A stretch of DNA of 15,263 bases from CAYMTN01 sp964393335 (GCA_964393335.1 CAYMTN010000129.1:1-15263); one strand, 5' to 3'. Positions 1 to 7,748 are shown, counted from the stretch's first letter. Notes: generated by a model from the letters alone, not told the origin. Program-made: numbers and translations.

Positions 1-21
1 CGCCGCGCCGGAAGGCGGGGT

Positions 22-68
22 CCAGGGGTCAATGACCCCTGGTAGGTGCGCGAGGGTGAAACCCTCGC
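22..68. repeat. Two back-to-back hairpins (REP-like or terminator-like)
   Basis: Two perfect inverted repeats lie 7 nt apart. The first pairs CCAGGGGTCA (22-31) with TGACCCCTGG (33-42) around one base. The second pairs GCGAGGGT (50-57) with ACCCTCGC (61-68) around GAA. Neither is followed by a T tract, so an intrinsic terminator is not well supported. Paired GC-rich palindromes between genes are typical of short interspersed palindromic repeats. No second copy of this unit is visible in the window, so repeat status is an inference. The structures themselves are directly visible. Confidence 0.5.
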
Positions 69-125
69 AGAACTCACGCCCGCGTGTACTAGCGGCGGCA
101 GAAAACGGGCCACCTGGAATACGCA

Positions 126-155
126 GCAACACGGGTGCGGCGTTTCGCGTACAAT
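126..155 (+). promoter_or_regulatory. Possible promoter of the tandem membrane-protein pair
   Basis: A -10-like TACAAT sits at 150-155, with a weak -35-like GCAACA at 126-131 (18-nt spacer, three of six consensus bases). The expected start would be near 162, shortly before the first membrane-protein gene. The -10 matches the TACANT form seen at the other promoters in this window. The -35 is poor, so this is tentative. Confidence 0.35.
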
Positions 156-177
156 ATCGTAGAGTGGACGAGAGGGA

Positions 178-729
178 ATGGCGCGGGCCATGTCTGACGA
201 GTATTCCATCTTTAAAGAACGAATGGCAGCGCTCAGCGGCGCGATTTTCCTGTTTGGGCTGGCGGGCCTGTTTCTGATGGATGCGTTGTGGCCCGGTGTC
301 CTGCTGTTGGCCTGGCTGGCCGCGATCCCGGCGCTGGTGGCCGAAAAAGGCTGGCGCTATGGGGTGTGGCTGGTCATCCAGGCGGGGTTGTGGCTGATCG
401 GAATCCCGGCGCTGCTCGCGCTGGACCTGATTTTCCCTGGCGTGTTGATCCTGGCCGGGACCAGCGCGCTGCTGGTCGCCATCGCGCCGCCGGGCAAACT
501 CGACGCGCAGCACCAAGCATGGCAGCGCGCGTACTACGCGCAGCAAAAAGCCAAACACAAGCGCAAGCGTGGCCAGCCGCTGCCATCTGTCGAGCCGAAG
601 CTGGCCGAGGCGCTGGAATATGACCTCGACGACGAGGACGAAGACGACGAGTATTTTGAAGGCGAGATCGACGATCCGACGCTGTCATCCGATCCCGCGC
701 GGTCACAGCGTTCGGGATCACAGCATTAG
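178..729 (+). CDS. Four-TM small membrane protein, LiaF/LiaI-TM-like, acidic tail
   Basis: Small integral membrane protein of unknown function. The first ~115 residues hold about four hydrophobic helices arranged as two similar halves, each with a '(F/L)LxxD(x)n(W/F)PGVL(I/L)L' pattern. This pattern recalls the repeated LiaI/LiaF-like transmembrane region (DUF5668-type); that assignment is by eye. The C-terminal third is soluble, first basic (KHKRKRG) and then very acidic (a run of Asp/Glu around residues 145-165). The next gene, 10 nt downstream, encodes a shorter paralogue with the same layout, so the two are probably co-transcribed. The start is ambiguous. ATG 178 gives MARA, as in the paralogue. 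ATG 190 lies 12 nt after AGAGGGA (171-177) and gives the same distance to the first helix as in the paralogue. Confidence 0.8.
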   Translation: MARAMSDEYSIFKERMAALSGAIFLFGLAGLFLMDALWPGVLLLAWLAAIPALVAEKGWRYGVWLVIQAGLWLIGIPALLALDLIFPGVLILAGTSALLVAIAPPGKLDAQHQAWQRAYYAQQKAKHKRKRGQPLPSVEPKLAEALEYDLDDEDEDDEYFEGEIDDPTLSSDPARSQRSGSQH

Positions 730-739
730 GGGAGGAGTT

Positions 740-1114
740 ATGGCACGCGCACGCAGACGGCATAAAGGGACGCTCGAAGGCATGAGCGGCGGCATTTTTT
801 TGATCGGGATCGGGGTGTTGTTCCTGGTGGACAGTATCCCCTTCTGGCCCTGGATTCTGATCGTGATCGGCCTGGCCAGCCTGCCCGGCAGCGTGGCACG
901 CGAAGGGCTGTGGGCCGGATTGCAGAGTCTGGTGTGGCTGGCCGGGCTGGCGATCCTGTTTGCGACCGATACGTTTTGGCCCGGCATCCTGATCCTGATC
1001 GGCTTGAGCCTCGTGGCCGGGGCGATCTTCCGCCCGCCTGCCTTCGAGAAGCAAAAACGCAAGCGCGGCCTGCCGCCTGACGACCCCGACTTCGACGACG
1101 ACGAGGTCATGTAA
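740..1114 (+). CDS. Small membrane protein, tandem paralogue, LiaF/LiaI-TM-like
   Basis: A 124-residue membrane protein, preceded by a strong GGGGAGGAG ribosome-binding site at 729-737; this fixes the start at ATG 740 although the frame is open further upstream. Residues ~15-100 form about four hydrophobic helices with two internal copies of a 'FLVD..FWPW(I)LIVIG' / 'FATDTFWPGILILIG' unit. The tail repeats the neighbour's plan in shorter form: KQKRKRGLPP followed by an Asp-rich end. It is clearly a paralogue of the upstream gene. The fold resembles the LiaF/LiaI-like TM region, whose members are linked to envelope-stress sensing in Firmicutes, but no LiaF C-terminal domain is present. Function is unknown. 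Confidence 0.85.
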   Translation: MARARRRHKGTLEGMSGGIFLIGIGVLFLVDSIPFWPWILIVIGLASLPGSVAREGLWAGLQSLVWLAGLAILFATDTFWPGILILIGLSLVAGAIFRPPAFEKQKRKRGLPPDDPDFDDDEVM

Positions 1115-1129
1115 CGCCGGAGCAAACGG

Positions 1130-1170
1130 GCACCGGGCGTGCGTTTTTTGCGGCGCAACCCGCCCGGTGC
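1130..1170 (+). terminator. Hairpin after the membrane-protein pair
   Basis: GCACCGGGCG (1130-1139) pairs perfectly with CGCCCGGTGC (1161-1170). The stem continues inward with TGCG (1140-1143) against CGCA (1154-1157), leaving a 3-nt bulge. Only a short TTT follows, so termination may be weak. It lies 15 nt after the stop codon and before the next promoter, which fits a transcription boundary. Confidence 0.55.
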
Positions 1171-1211
1171 TTTCGCTCCACGCGGCCCCACTGGCCCCCC
1201 GCCGCTGGAAC

Positions 1212-1240
1212 TTGCCCAATTCTGCCGGGACGCATACACT
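1212..1240 (+). promoter_or_regulatory. Promoter of the pseudo-PP2C / TPR / lipoprotein operon
   Basis: -35 TTGCCC (1212-1217) and -10 TACACT (1235-1240) are separated by exactly 17 nt, each matching four of six sigma-70 consensus bases. Transcription would start near 1247 and give a leader of about 65 nt. The leader contains a 7-bp stem, CTGCCTG (1252-1258) with CAGGCAG (1271-1277). Confidence 0.55.
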
Positions 1241-1311
1241 AACGGAGATGCCTGCCTGCACGCGTGTCCACAGGCAGCCGAGTCGATGATCGTCCTACAC
1301 GAGGAAGTTTG

Positions 1312-4035
1312 ATGAGCAACGTTCAGCGCATCCACCTGGGACCTGAAAACGCCCCCATCCAACAAGGCCGCAGCGCGCACGGACGCTGGCGGCTGGCGTA
1401 CCGGCAGGCTGCCGCGCCGGACGACACAGGGGCACCTGTCCCGGCGGTGCTGGTCGTGATCCAGGACTCAGACCGGCTGGCCTTTGCGCTGGCCGAAGGT
1501 CCTGCCGCCGGTTTTTTAGGCGAGCAGTTGGCCGATTATTTGTGGATGCGCGAAACGCCCAACGGCGATTGGCCGCTGACGCTGCGCGAATGGCTGGCGG
1601 ATACCGGGCGCTGGACGGACGCGCCTTCGGGCCGGACCGGGTTCATCGCCGGGCGGTTGGACCGCAACGTCGCTGGAGGGCGTATTCACCTGGCCTGGCT
1701 GGGGATGAGCAACGTCCGGCTGGTGGATCGATCCGCCGCCGAGGTCACGCTGGATACCGTGATCGGCGAAGAGGAAGGCTGGACGCCCGAAAACGGCCCG
1801 GAGCCGGTCGGTATGGCGCTGCACGCGTACCGGGGCAGTTTGTTCGGCCTGGAGCGGCTGATGGCGCTCAGCACGGGGGCCGGTCCGCTGGTCAGGGATT
1901 TGCAGGACATCGCCAATCCGGACCTGGAGCAGGCGCTGGAGGACTGGGGCAGCGAAGCCGGGCGCGATCTCGCCTTTTTTGACCTGCGTCTCAACCCCGT
2001 GCTGACCGAGCCAAACAGCGTCATCGTCAGCTACCGGTGGGTGTCGCCGGACTTGTGCCTGCTGGCGTGGCAGCCTTCGCCCAACGCGACCGGCTACCGC
2101 ATCGAAGAATCCGCGACGCCCGATTTTGACCCCGCCACGCCGCTGGCCGAACTCACCGACGGACGCCAGGTGCAGTACCGGCTCTCGCCACCCGCCAGCA
2201 GCATCCGTTATTACCGCGTGACCCCGCTCAACCAGGGCGTGCCGGGCACGGCCAGCGATCCCGTCTGCCCGACGCCGATCACGCTCATGGCTCCGATCCT
2301 GGCCCCGGTCGAGTGGGCGAGTGATGGCGGCTATTACCTGCACTGGACGCCGGTCGTCCAGGCGACCAGCTACGAAATTCAGAGTTCCCCCAGCGCGGAT
2401 TTTGAGCCGCACGACAGCGAGATCGTCTACCGGGGCGAGCTGGCCGAAACGCACCTGCCGCCCGAAATAGCCCCGATGCTCTACTACCGCGTACATGCGA
2501 TCAATGTGTTGTATGCGCCGCATACGCCGTCGCCCTGGAGCCAGCCGGTCCGCGCGCCGGCCCGGCTGGAAACGCCGACCTTCACGCGCGTCAGCCAGCA
2601 GCGGCTGGAATGGACGCCGGTTTCCGGCGCGCGGCAGTATGCGATCCGCGTCACGCCCAAAGGTCAGGACGAACAACAGGGCGAGGAAGTGTTCACCACC
2701 GAGACGGCGTGTGGGGTGGCGACGCAGGCCGCGATCTACCGCGTGCGCGCGCTGCGCCGCGCGGACGATCCACGTACCGCCAGCGAATGGAGCGATCCGG
2801 TTACTATGTCGCCGCCGGAAGAACGAAGCGGGCTGCGCGGCATCGATACCAAAGTCCTGGTGCCGCTGCTGGTTGGCGCGGTGATCGTGGCGCTGATCAT
2901 GGGCCTGGGCCTGGGTTTCATGGGCCTGGAAGCGTACCAGGACGCGCACGCCACCGCGACGCGCACGCCCGTGCCGCAGGCACTGGCCGCCGCCACCGTC
3001 GATGCCGCGACCGCCAGCTCGGACAACGCGACCGGCATCGCGCGGCTGCAAACGGCAGCCCGTGTGACGTCGATGTACATCAGCAACCAGACCGCGACCG
3101 CGATCCACTGGACGCCCACGCCGAGCAGCACGCACACGCCAATCCCGACCGGTACGCCCAACCTGACGGAAACAATCGAATCGGCGTTCGCGGCGGGACT
3201 GACCGCTACCGCTGGCCAGTGGACTGCGACACCATCACCGACGCACACCGTCACGCCGTCGATCACGCCCAACTTGACGGAAACGATCGAATCGGCGTTC
3301 GCGGCGGGGCTGACAGCCACCGCTGGCCAGTGGACTGCGACACCATCGCCGACGCACACCGTCACGCCGTCGATCACGCCCAACCTGACGGAAACGATCG
3401 AAGCGGCGTTCGCGGCGGGACTGACTGCTACCGCCAGCCAGTGGACCGCGACACCATCGCCGACGCACACCGTCACGCCGTCGATCACGCCCAACCTGAC
3501 GGAAACGATCGAAGCGGCGTTCGCGGCGGGGCTGACAGCCACCGCTGGCCAGTGGACCGCGACGCCGACGCCGACGCGCACCGTTACGCCGTCGATCACA
3601 CCCAACCTGACGGAAACGATCGACGCAGCGTTCGCGGCAGGTCTGACTGCCACTGCTGCCGCGTGGACTCCGACCCTGACGCCGTCTCTCACGCCTGCGC
3701 CGACCGGTACGCCGGTCCCGACGGATACGCTCGCCCCCTCGCCCACGCTCAATCATGAGGCGACGGTTGCGGCATACCTGAGCGCCGGGTGTTACGTGAT
3801 CAACCTGCGCGGCGCGACGATTCCGCTCACCAGTGGGCCGTATCCCGGCGACCGCGTGCTGATGGACTCGGTGCCGCTGCTGGCCGAAGTCACGGGCCGG
3901 GTCGAGCTTGGCGGGGCCGTATGGCTGCGCGTGACCGTGTATGCCACGTACCCGATGACGCGCGGCTGGATTCGCGTGCCCGACGGCATAAACGAGCGCG
4001 ATCTGATCGGCGGCCACGACTGCCCGGCATCCTGA
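1312..4035 (+). CDS. Single-pass protein: degenerate PP2C-like, FnIII-like x3, TM, repeat stalk, SH3-like
   Basis: A 907-residue modular membrane protein; ATG 1312 is chosen because GAGGAAG (1301-1307) precedes it, and the GTG at 1264 has no such site. Residues ~40-225 read like a PP2C phosphatase fold, but the metal-binding Asp positions are altered: AEG (61-63) for ADG, LGMSN (130-134) for GDSR, STGAG (187-191) for TDGL, and RD (218-219) for DD. It is therefore probably a pseudophosphatase. Three FnIII-like modules follow (~234-325, 326-415, 416-500; each has a '(L/Y)xWxP' strand and a 'YYRV' strand), then one TM helix (~515-538). A Thr/Pro/Ala-rich stalk carries five 37-residue repeats (617-801), and an SH3-like domain (~826-895) ends the protein. 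By the positive-inside trend the N-part should be cytoplasmic and the stalk outside. The fold calls are by eye; the architecture as a whole is not one I recognise. Next gene is 25 nt downstream. Confidence 0.88.
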   Translation: MSNVQRIHLGPENAPIQQGRSAHGRWRLAYRQAAAPDDTGAPVPAVLVVIQDSDRLAFALAEGPAAGFLGEQLADYLWMRETPNGDWPLTLREWLADTGRWTDAPSGRTGFIAGRLDRNVAGGRIHLAWLGMSNVRLVDRSAAEVTLDTVIGEEEGWTPENGPEPVGMALHAYRGSLFGLERLMALSTGAGPLVRDLQDIANPDLEQALEDWGSEAGRDLAFFDLRLNPVLTEPNSVIVSYRWVSPDLCLLAWQPSPNATGYRIEESATPDFDPATPLAELTDGRQVQYRLSPPASSIRYYRVTPLNQGVPGTASDPVCPTPITLMAPILAPVEWASDGGYYLHWTPVVQATSYEIQSSPSADFEPHDSEIVYRGELAETHLPPEIAPMLYYRVHAINVLYAPHTPSPWSQPVRAPARLETPTFTRVSQQRLEWTPVSGARQYAIRVTPKGQDEQQGEEVFTTETACGVATQAAIYRVRALRRADDPRTASEWSDPVTMSPPEERSGLRGIDTKVLVPLLVGAVIVALIMGLGLGFMGLEAYQDAHATATRTPVPQALAAATVDAATASSDNATGIARLQTAARVTSMYISNQTATAIHWTPTPSSTHTPIPTGTPNLTETIESAFAAGLTATAGQWTATPSPTHTVTPSITPNLTETIESAFAAGLTATAGQWTATPSPTHTVTPSITPNLTETIEAAFAAGLTATASQWTATPSPTHTVTPSITPNLTETIEAAFAAGLTATAGQWTATPTPTRTVTPSITPNLTETIDAAFAAGLTATAAAWTPTLTPSLTPAPTGTPVPTDTLAPSPTLNHEATVAAYLSAGCYVINLRGATIPLTSGPYPGDRVLMDSVPLLAEVTGRVELGGAVWLRVTVYATYPMTRGWIRVPDGINERDLIGGHDCPAS
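3160..3714 (+). repeat. Five in-frame tandem copies of a 111-bp unit
   Basis: Units start at 3160, 3271, 3382, 3493 and 3604, exactly 111 bp (37 codons) apart. Each encodes NLTETIE(S/A)AFAAGLTATA followed by a TP-rich segment ending SITP. The first four copies are nearly identical at DNA level, differing mostly at synonymous third positions. The fifth is diverged in its second half. The repeats build the extracytoplasmic stalk of the host protein and probably vary in number between strains. Confidence 0.95.
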
Positions 4036-4060
4036 CCGCCGCCCACCGGGAGACACCTGT

Positions 4061-5791
4061 ATGAACGAACCCGATCCGCAGCCGGATGCTGCCAAACAAC
4101 GCGCGGACGAACTGGAAAAGCTGGAACAAGACGTCAAAAAGGCGCGGCTGGCGCGGCAGTTGCAGGAGGAAACCCGCAAACGCGAGGACCAGACGAAACC
4201 CAGCAACCTTTTTGACCGGATGTTGGATGCTGTCGTGCCGCTCATTGGTGTAGTGGCTGCCGCTGCCGTCGTGGCGTACATCATCATGCTGGTATGGACC
4301 GGCCCGGCTCATGTTTCCAGGGTGCATACCGTCGTGCTGGGTTTTTATCCCCGCCAATCCCCGGAGATCACCGTATTGCAGCGTGCAAATCGGGCGCTGG
4401 ATCAGGCCGAACGCGCCAGCGACTCCGCCGACCGCGTGATCAATTTCCTGCAAGGCGCGAGCGTGTTGATCGCGGCGGCGTTGGGCGCGGCGGCGATCTA
4501 CGGCTTCCGGAATACACGCGAAACGCGGCAGGAACTGCGGGCGGAAATGGCGGAACTGCGGGCCATGAAGGCGGAAATCGATGAGCACCGCGACGATCTA
4601 AAGAAGCTACCTGAGCAGTTGGAGACAATCGAAGCAACTCGAAGCCGGGTTGATCGCACACTGCATAATTTCCAGCAGAATTTTGTCGATCTGCTGCAAG
4701 CTAATCAGGAACTGCTGCTGAAGAATTACCGTGAAGCTTATAACGCGATCTGTAAAGTGCTGGATCGGGAAGGTGATAACCCTGACCCGATGGCGTTGTA
4801 TATCGCCGGGTGGCTCGAAATACAGCAGATCGAGGGGGTCACGCTCGAACAGGCTGAGGCCCATTTGCAGCGAGCTTTAAAAATCGCGCCTGACTGGCCC
4901 TCTGCCCTTGCCGTGTATGGTGTCGTGAAGCGCCGCCAAGGACTGGAAAGCACCGCTACCAAACGAGAACGCTTCTTTGATCAGGCTGCTGGACTGCTGC
5001 GGCAGGCGCTCGGTCAAAACCCTGCATTGCTTGATTTCAACCGCGAATCCTTGCGCGGCCCACTGGCTGGTATCTACCGCGATTCGGGGGAATATGACCT
5101 GGCACGCAACGAATATGAAAAAGCCTGCAAGGTTACGCCCGGCTCGTCGTATCCGCGCGGTAACCTGGCTGCGCTGTTCTTGCGTGAAGCGCGCCTCAAC
5201 CCCAATGCGGACTCTCGTCAAAGAGCGTTAAGTATTTTCGAGTGGACCGCAGACCTAGCTAGGGCCGAGTTGGCGCTGGAACCCAACGATTATTACCTGA
5301 TGATGGATATTTCGATGTCGAAGACCATTCTCAGCTACGATCAAACATATCCACTGGGAAAGCGTTACGAAATCCAGAGTAGATACCTTAAAGATACGCT
5401 GAACATGGAAGGTATCACCACCAAGCAGCTCGGCGTATCGCTGCGCGGCTGGACCTTCTTGCACGACAACTGCCCGGACGGTGACGAATGGCAGCGCGTC
5501 CGGCAGTACCTGCTGTGGTCGCTGCAAAAAGTGTGCTGGGCCATCGTGCGCACGCATTTAGACAACGATACCGCGCCTGGCGCGGATCACATGGCGGAGA
5601 CGCTGGCTGCCTTGCACGAGTCTGTCGCCATGCCGGAGCTGCCGGAGTCGGTGCTGAATGAGTGGGCTGCCGATTGGGCCGCCGTCGCTGACTCCTGCCC
5701 GGCGGGTGAGGATTGGACCACCACGCGGGAAAGTATCCAACAAGCGCGTGATATCATCGCGGCGGCGCTGGACAAGCGCCAGTCCGCCTGA
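4061..5791 (+). CDS. Two-TM coiled-coil and TPR-like membrane protein
   Basis: A 576-residue protein. An N-terminal charged helix likely to be coiled coil (residues ~10-45) is followed by TM1 (~57-79), a short loop, TM2 (~128-149), and a second coiled-coil helix rich in Glu/Arg (~150-215). TPR-like helical repeats follow (~220-380; for example 'ALYIAGWLEIQQIEGVTLEQA' and 'GIYRDSGEYDLARNEYEKAC'). The C-terminal ~190 residues are helical with no recognised motif. TPRs bind proteins, so a scaffold role at the membrane is plausible; no enzyme motif is seen. GGGAGA (4048-4053) sits 7 nt before the ATG. It is 25 nt after the modular receptor-like gene and 16 nt before a lipoprotein gene, so the three look like one operon. 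The central third is visibly less GC-biased than its neighbours. Confidence 0.85.
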   Translation: MNEPDPQPDAAKQRADELEKLEQDVKKARLARQLQEETRKREDQTKPSNLFDRMLDAVVPLIGVVAAAAVVAYIIMLVWTGPAHVSRVHTVVLGFYPRQSPEITVLQRANRALDQAERASDSADRVINFLQGASVLIAAALGAAAIYGFRNTRETRQELRAEMAELRAMKAEIDEHRDDLKKLPEQLETIEATRSRVDRTLHNFQQNFVDLLQANQELLLKNYREAYNAICKVLDREGDNPDPMALYIAGWLEIQQIEGVTLEQAEAHLQRALKIAPDWPSALAVYGVVKRRQGLESTATKRERFFDQAAGLLRQALGQNPALLDFNRESLRGPLAGIYRDSGEYDLARNEYEKACKVTPGSSYPRGNLAALFLREARLNPNADSRQRALSIFEWTADLARAELALEPNDYYLMMDISMSKTILSYDQTYPLGKRYEIQSRYLKDTLNMEGITTKQLGVSLRGWTFLHDNCPDGDEWQRVRQYLLWSLQKVCWAIVRTHLDNDTAPGADHMAETLAALHESVAMPELPESVLNEWAADWAAVADSCPAGEDWTTTRESIQQARDIIAAALDKRQSA

Positions 5792-5807
5792 AACGGGGTA
5801 ACGGGTT

Positions 5808-6554
5808 ATGATCAAACGTCATGCAGGGATCATGTTAGCGCTGGGTGTGGTCGTGTTGATGGCGACAGCCTGCGGCGGTAACGGCGGCGATGCGACGCCC
5901 GTGCCGACCACGCCGCCGCCGTCGCCCACGCTGGGCACCGTCGCGCCGAGTGACACCCCCCTTCCGCCGACGCCCATGCCGCCGACCTGGACGCCGCGCC
6001 CCGTCCGTACCGAGCCGCCGCGCGCGACGATCGTCTATACCTACCAGCCGCCGGAGCAGCCGACCTTTTTCGTGCCGACCTACACGCCGACCCCGGTGCC
6101 GCCCAGTTCCACGCCGACCGGCCCAACCCTGTGGATCACGGCCTCCCTGCTCAACGAGCAGCTCAACACCACGCTCGCCGCCGGATCAGGCGGGCTGTTT
6201 CTCGCGCCGCCCACCATCAGTTTTCAGTCGGATATCATGCTCGTCTTACTTGACGTGCTGACCACGCCCGGCGACACGGCCACTGCCCGCCCGCTGCAAA
6301 TCCAGACGGCGGTGTCGGTTGACGACGCGGGCCGCCTGACGCTGACCGCGCTGCAAGCCAGCTTCACCGATAACAACGCGATCTATGAGAACGACGAGTT
6401 GATCGCCAACCTGTTGGGCACGCTGGATGACATCCTCGACGCGGTCACCGTGCAGGTGTACCGGACCAATGAACCCGTCAGCCAGCGGTTTTACGTGAGA
6501 GCGGCCTGGGTGTTTGAGGACGGGATCAGGGTGGAGACAGTGCGCGAGGATTAA
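5808..6554 (+). CDS. Lipoprotein with Pro/Thr-rich linker and unknown C-terminal domain
   Basis: A 248-residue predicted lipoprotein. A type II signal peptide ends in MATAC, with the lipidated Cys at residue 22. A Pro/Thr-rich spacer spans ~28-107. A folded domain of ~140 residues follows, starting LWITASLLNEQLN and rich in beta-type strands ('LQIQTAVSVDDAGRLTLTAL'). The opening recalls LmeA/DUF2993- or YceB-type lipid-binding folds, where 'I(T)xxxLNxxL' starts the domain; this is a weak guess. It is the last gene of the operon, 16 nt after the TPR gene, and likely sits on the outer face of the membrane close to the two membrane proteins. Downstream it converges with the M28 peptidase gene, only 30 nt away. 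Confidence 0.85.
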   Translation: MIKRHAGIMLALGVVVLMATACGGNGGDATPVPTTPPPSPTLGTVAPSDTPLPPTPMPPTWTPRPVRTEPPRATIVYTYQPPEQPTFFVPTYTPTPVPPSSTPTGPTLWITASLLNEQLNTTLAAGSGGLFLAPPTISFQSDIMLVLLDVLTTPGDTATARPLQIQTAVSVDDAGRLTLTALQASFTDNNAIYENDELIANLLGTLDDILDAVTVQVYRTNEPVSQRFYVRAAWVFEDGIRVETVRED

Positions 6555-6563
6555 CCGCAGGGC

Positions 6564-6578
6564 GGGGCGGTTTGCCCC
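6564..6578. other. Short GC hairpin between convergent genes
   Basis: GGGGC (6564-6568) pairs with GCCCC (6574-6578) around GGTTT, inside the 30-nt gap between two converging stop codons. The position suits a shared end for both transcripts, but there is no T tract on either strand, so termination is not demonstrated. Confidence 0.3.
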
Positions 6579-6584
6579 CGGCGA

Positions 6585-7721
6585 TCAGTCTGCCAGCAGC
6601 AGCGCCGCCGCCAGTGCGACCTGTGTCACGCGGCGCAAGTACGGCGCGTCCACGCTGTCCGGCAGGTCGAGGGCGTTGTGCATGCGCGCCGGATCGTCGT
6701 CCGGCTCGATCAACCGCACGGCGGCATACCCCGCATCGCTGAAACTCTGGTGATCGCCCCACCGCCCCGCGCGATCCAGCGTCTCGTACACGGTGACCGT
6801 CATGCCCGGCACGTAGGTCTGCGCGGCCTGCGCGATCAGTGCCGCAAGCTGGCGTGACGGCGACTCGTCCGGCGGTGCGCTGTACACACGCAGCTCGTCA
6901 TCGCGCCGCACGCCGTCCGGCCCGACCGGTACGCCGATCATGTCCAGGTTGATCATGGCCCGCAGCGGGACGCCGTGCGCCAGGATCGTATCCTGCACGA
7001 ACGCCAGGCTGCCAAAACGCCCTTCTTCCTCTGCCGAAAACAGCACGCAGTAGATCGTCGCGCGGTGCGGATGGATCGCCAGCACGCGCGCGATCTCGAT
7101 CACCGCCGCCACGCCGGACGCGTTATCGTCCGCGCCGGGCTGCGCGTCGTTGGCGGCGGTTGCGTCCCCGCTGATCGTGTCGTAATGTGCGCCGATCACG
7201 ATCGCGCCTGCGCCGGGATCGCTGCCCGGAATCACCAGCACGATATTCTCGCCCGCTGTCTCCTGACCGGCGAACGGGAAGGTGAACGGCTGCCGGATCA
7301 CTTGGATCGAACGTGCCGGGTGCGCCTGCTGGATGGCGAGGAATTCCGCGAATACGATCACGCCCGCTGCCTGAATCCCGGATGCCTGTGCCGGGGCCGA
7401 CAGGACGTGCCGGTTGCCCAGGCTGGCCAGCCGGTTGACCGTGTCGATCAGGCGTGCCGCGTCGATTGCGGCGACCTGGTCGGGAATCGCTGGCGGGGCG
7501 GGGGATACGGTCGCAGCCGGTGGGGGAGTCGGGCTGAACGCCGCTGGCGAGGCGGGCGGCATGCGTGTGGGCGGCGGGGTGGGGCTGTCCGCCGACGTCA
7601 GCGGCGTGGCGGATACGCGCGGCGGCGTATTCGGCGCAGTCGTTAGCGTGCAGGCGATCACGCTGAGCGCGGTCAGGCCGGTCGCCAGCGCTGCGCCTAA
7701 CCCGGATCGGCGGCGCGCCAT
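6585..7721 (-). CDS. Lipoprotein M28-family zinc aminopeptidase
   Basis: A 378-residue secreted metallopeptidase of the M28 family, which removes N-terminal residues from peptides using two zinc ions. The signal peptide ends in the lipobox VIAC (Cys24), then comes a Pro/Thr-rich tether (~28-80) and the catalytic domain (~85-378). All expected zinc-site motifs are visible: GAHYDT (His179, Asp181), GADDNASG (196-203), SAEEEG with the catalytic and ligand Glu (231-232), NLDMIG (Asp260), and MHNALD (His348). The enzyme should be active at the outer face of the membrane. It lies downstream of rplS on the same strand, with a 111-nt gap containing a probable terminator, so it probably has its own promoter, though none is clear. 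Substrate specificity cannot be read from the sequence. Confidence 0.93.
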   Translation of the reverse strand: MARRRSGLGAALATGLTALSVIACTLTTAPNTPPRVSATPLTSADSPTPPPTRMPPASPAAFSPTPPPAATVSPAPPAIPDQVAAIDAARLIDTVNRLASLGNRHVLSAPAQASGIQAAGVIVFAEFLAIQQAHPARSIQVIRQPFTFPFAGQETAGENIVLVIPGSDPGAGAIVIGAHYDTISGDATAANDAQPGADDNASGVAAVIEIARVLAIHPHRATIYCVLFSAEEEGRFGSLAFVQDTILAHGVPLRAMINLDMIGVPVGPDGVRRDDELRVYSAPPDESPSRQLAALIAQAAQTYVPGMTVTVYETLDRAGRWGDHQSFSDAGYAAVRLIEPDDDPARMHNALDLPDSVDAPYLRRVTQVALAAALLLAD

Positions 7722-7748
7722 GCGTGAATGTCCGGGCCTAAAAGCCGC

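Noticed and set aside
1144..1149. T6 run as a terminator tail
   Set aside because: The run lies in the loop of the 1130-1170 hairpin rather than after a stem.
1249..1290. Short leader peptide of 13 codons before the pseudo-PP2C gene
   Set aside because: No properly spaced ribosome-binding site and no regulatory codon run; it only overlaps a weak stem.
374..1380. Minus-strand frames opposite the tandem membrane-protein genes
   Set aside because: They read through both genes and the hairpin, have composition typical of antisense GC-rich frames, and show no motif.
3160..3714. CRISPR-like reading of the regular repeats
   Set aside because: The 111-bp units are contiguous coding repeats without unique spacers.
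2736..3752. Long minus-strand frame of 338 residues opposite the repeat stalk
   Set aside because: It is the antisense shadow of the 111-bp repeats, Val/Gly-rich without any family motif, and lies inside a well-supported gene.
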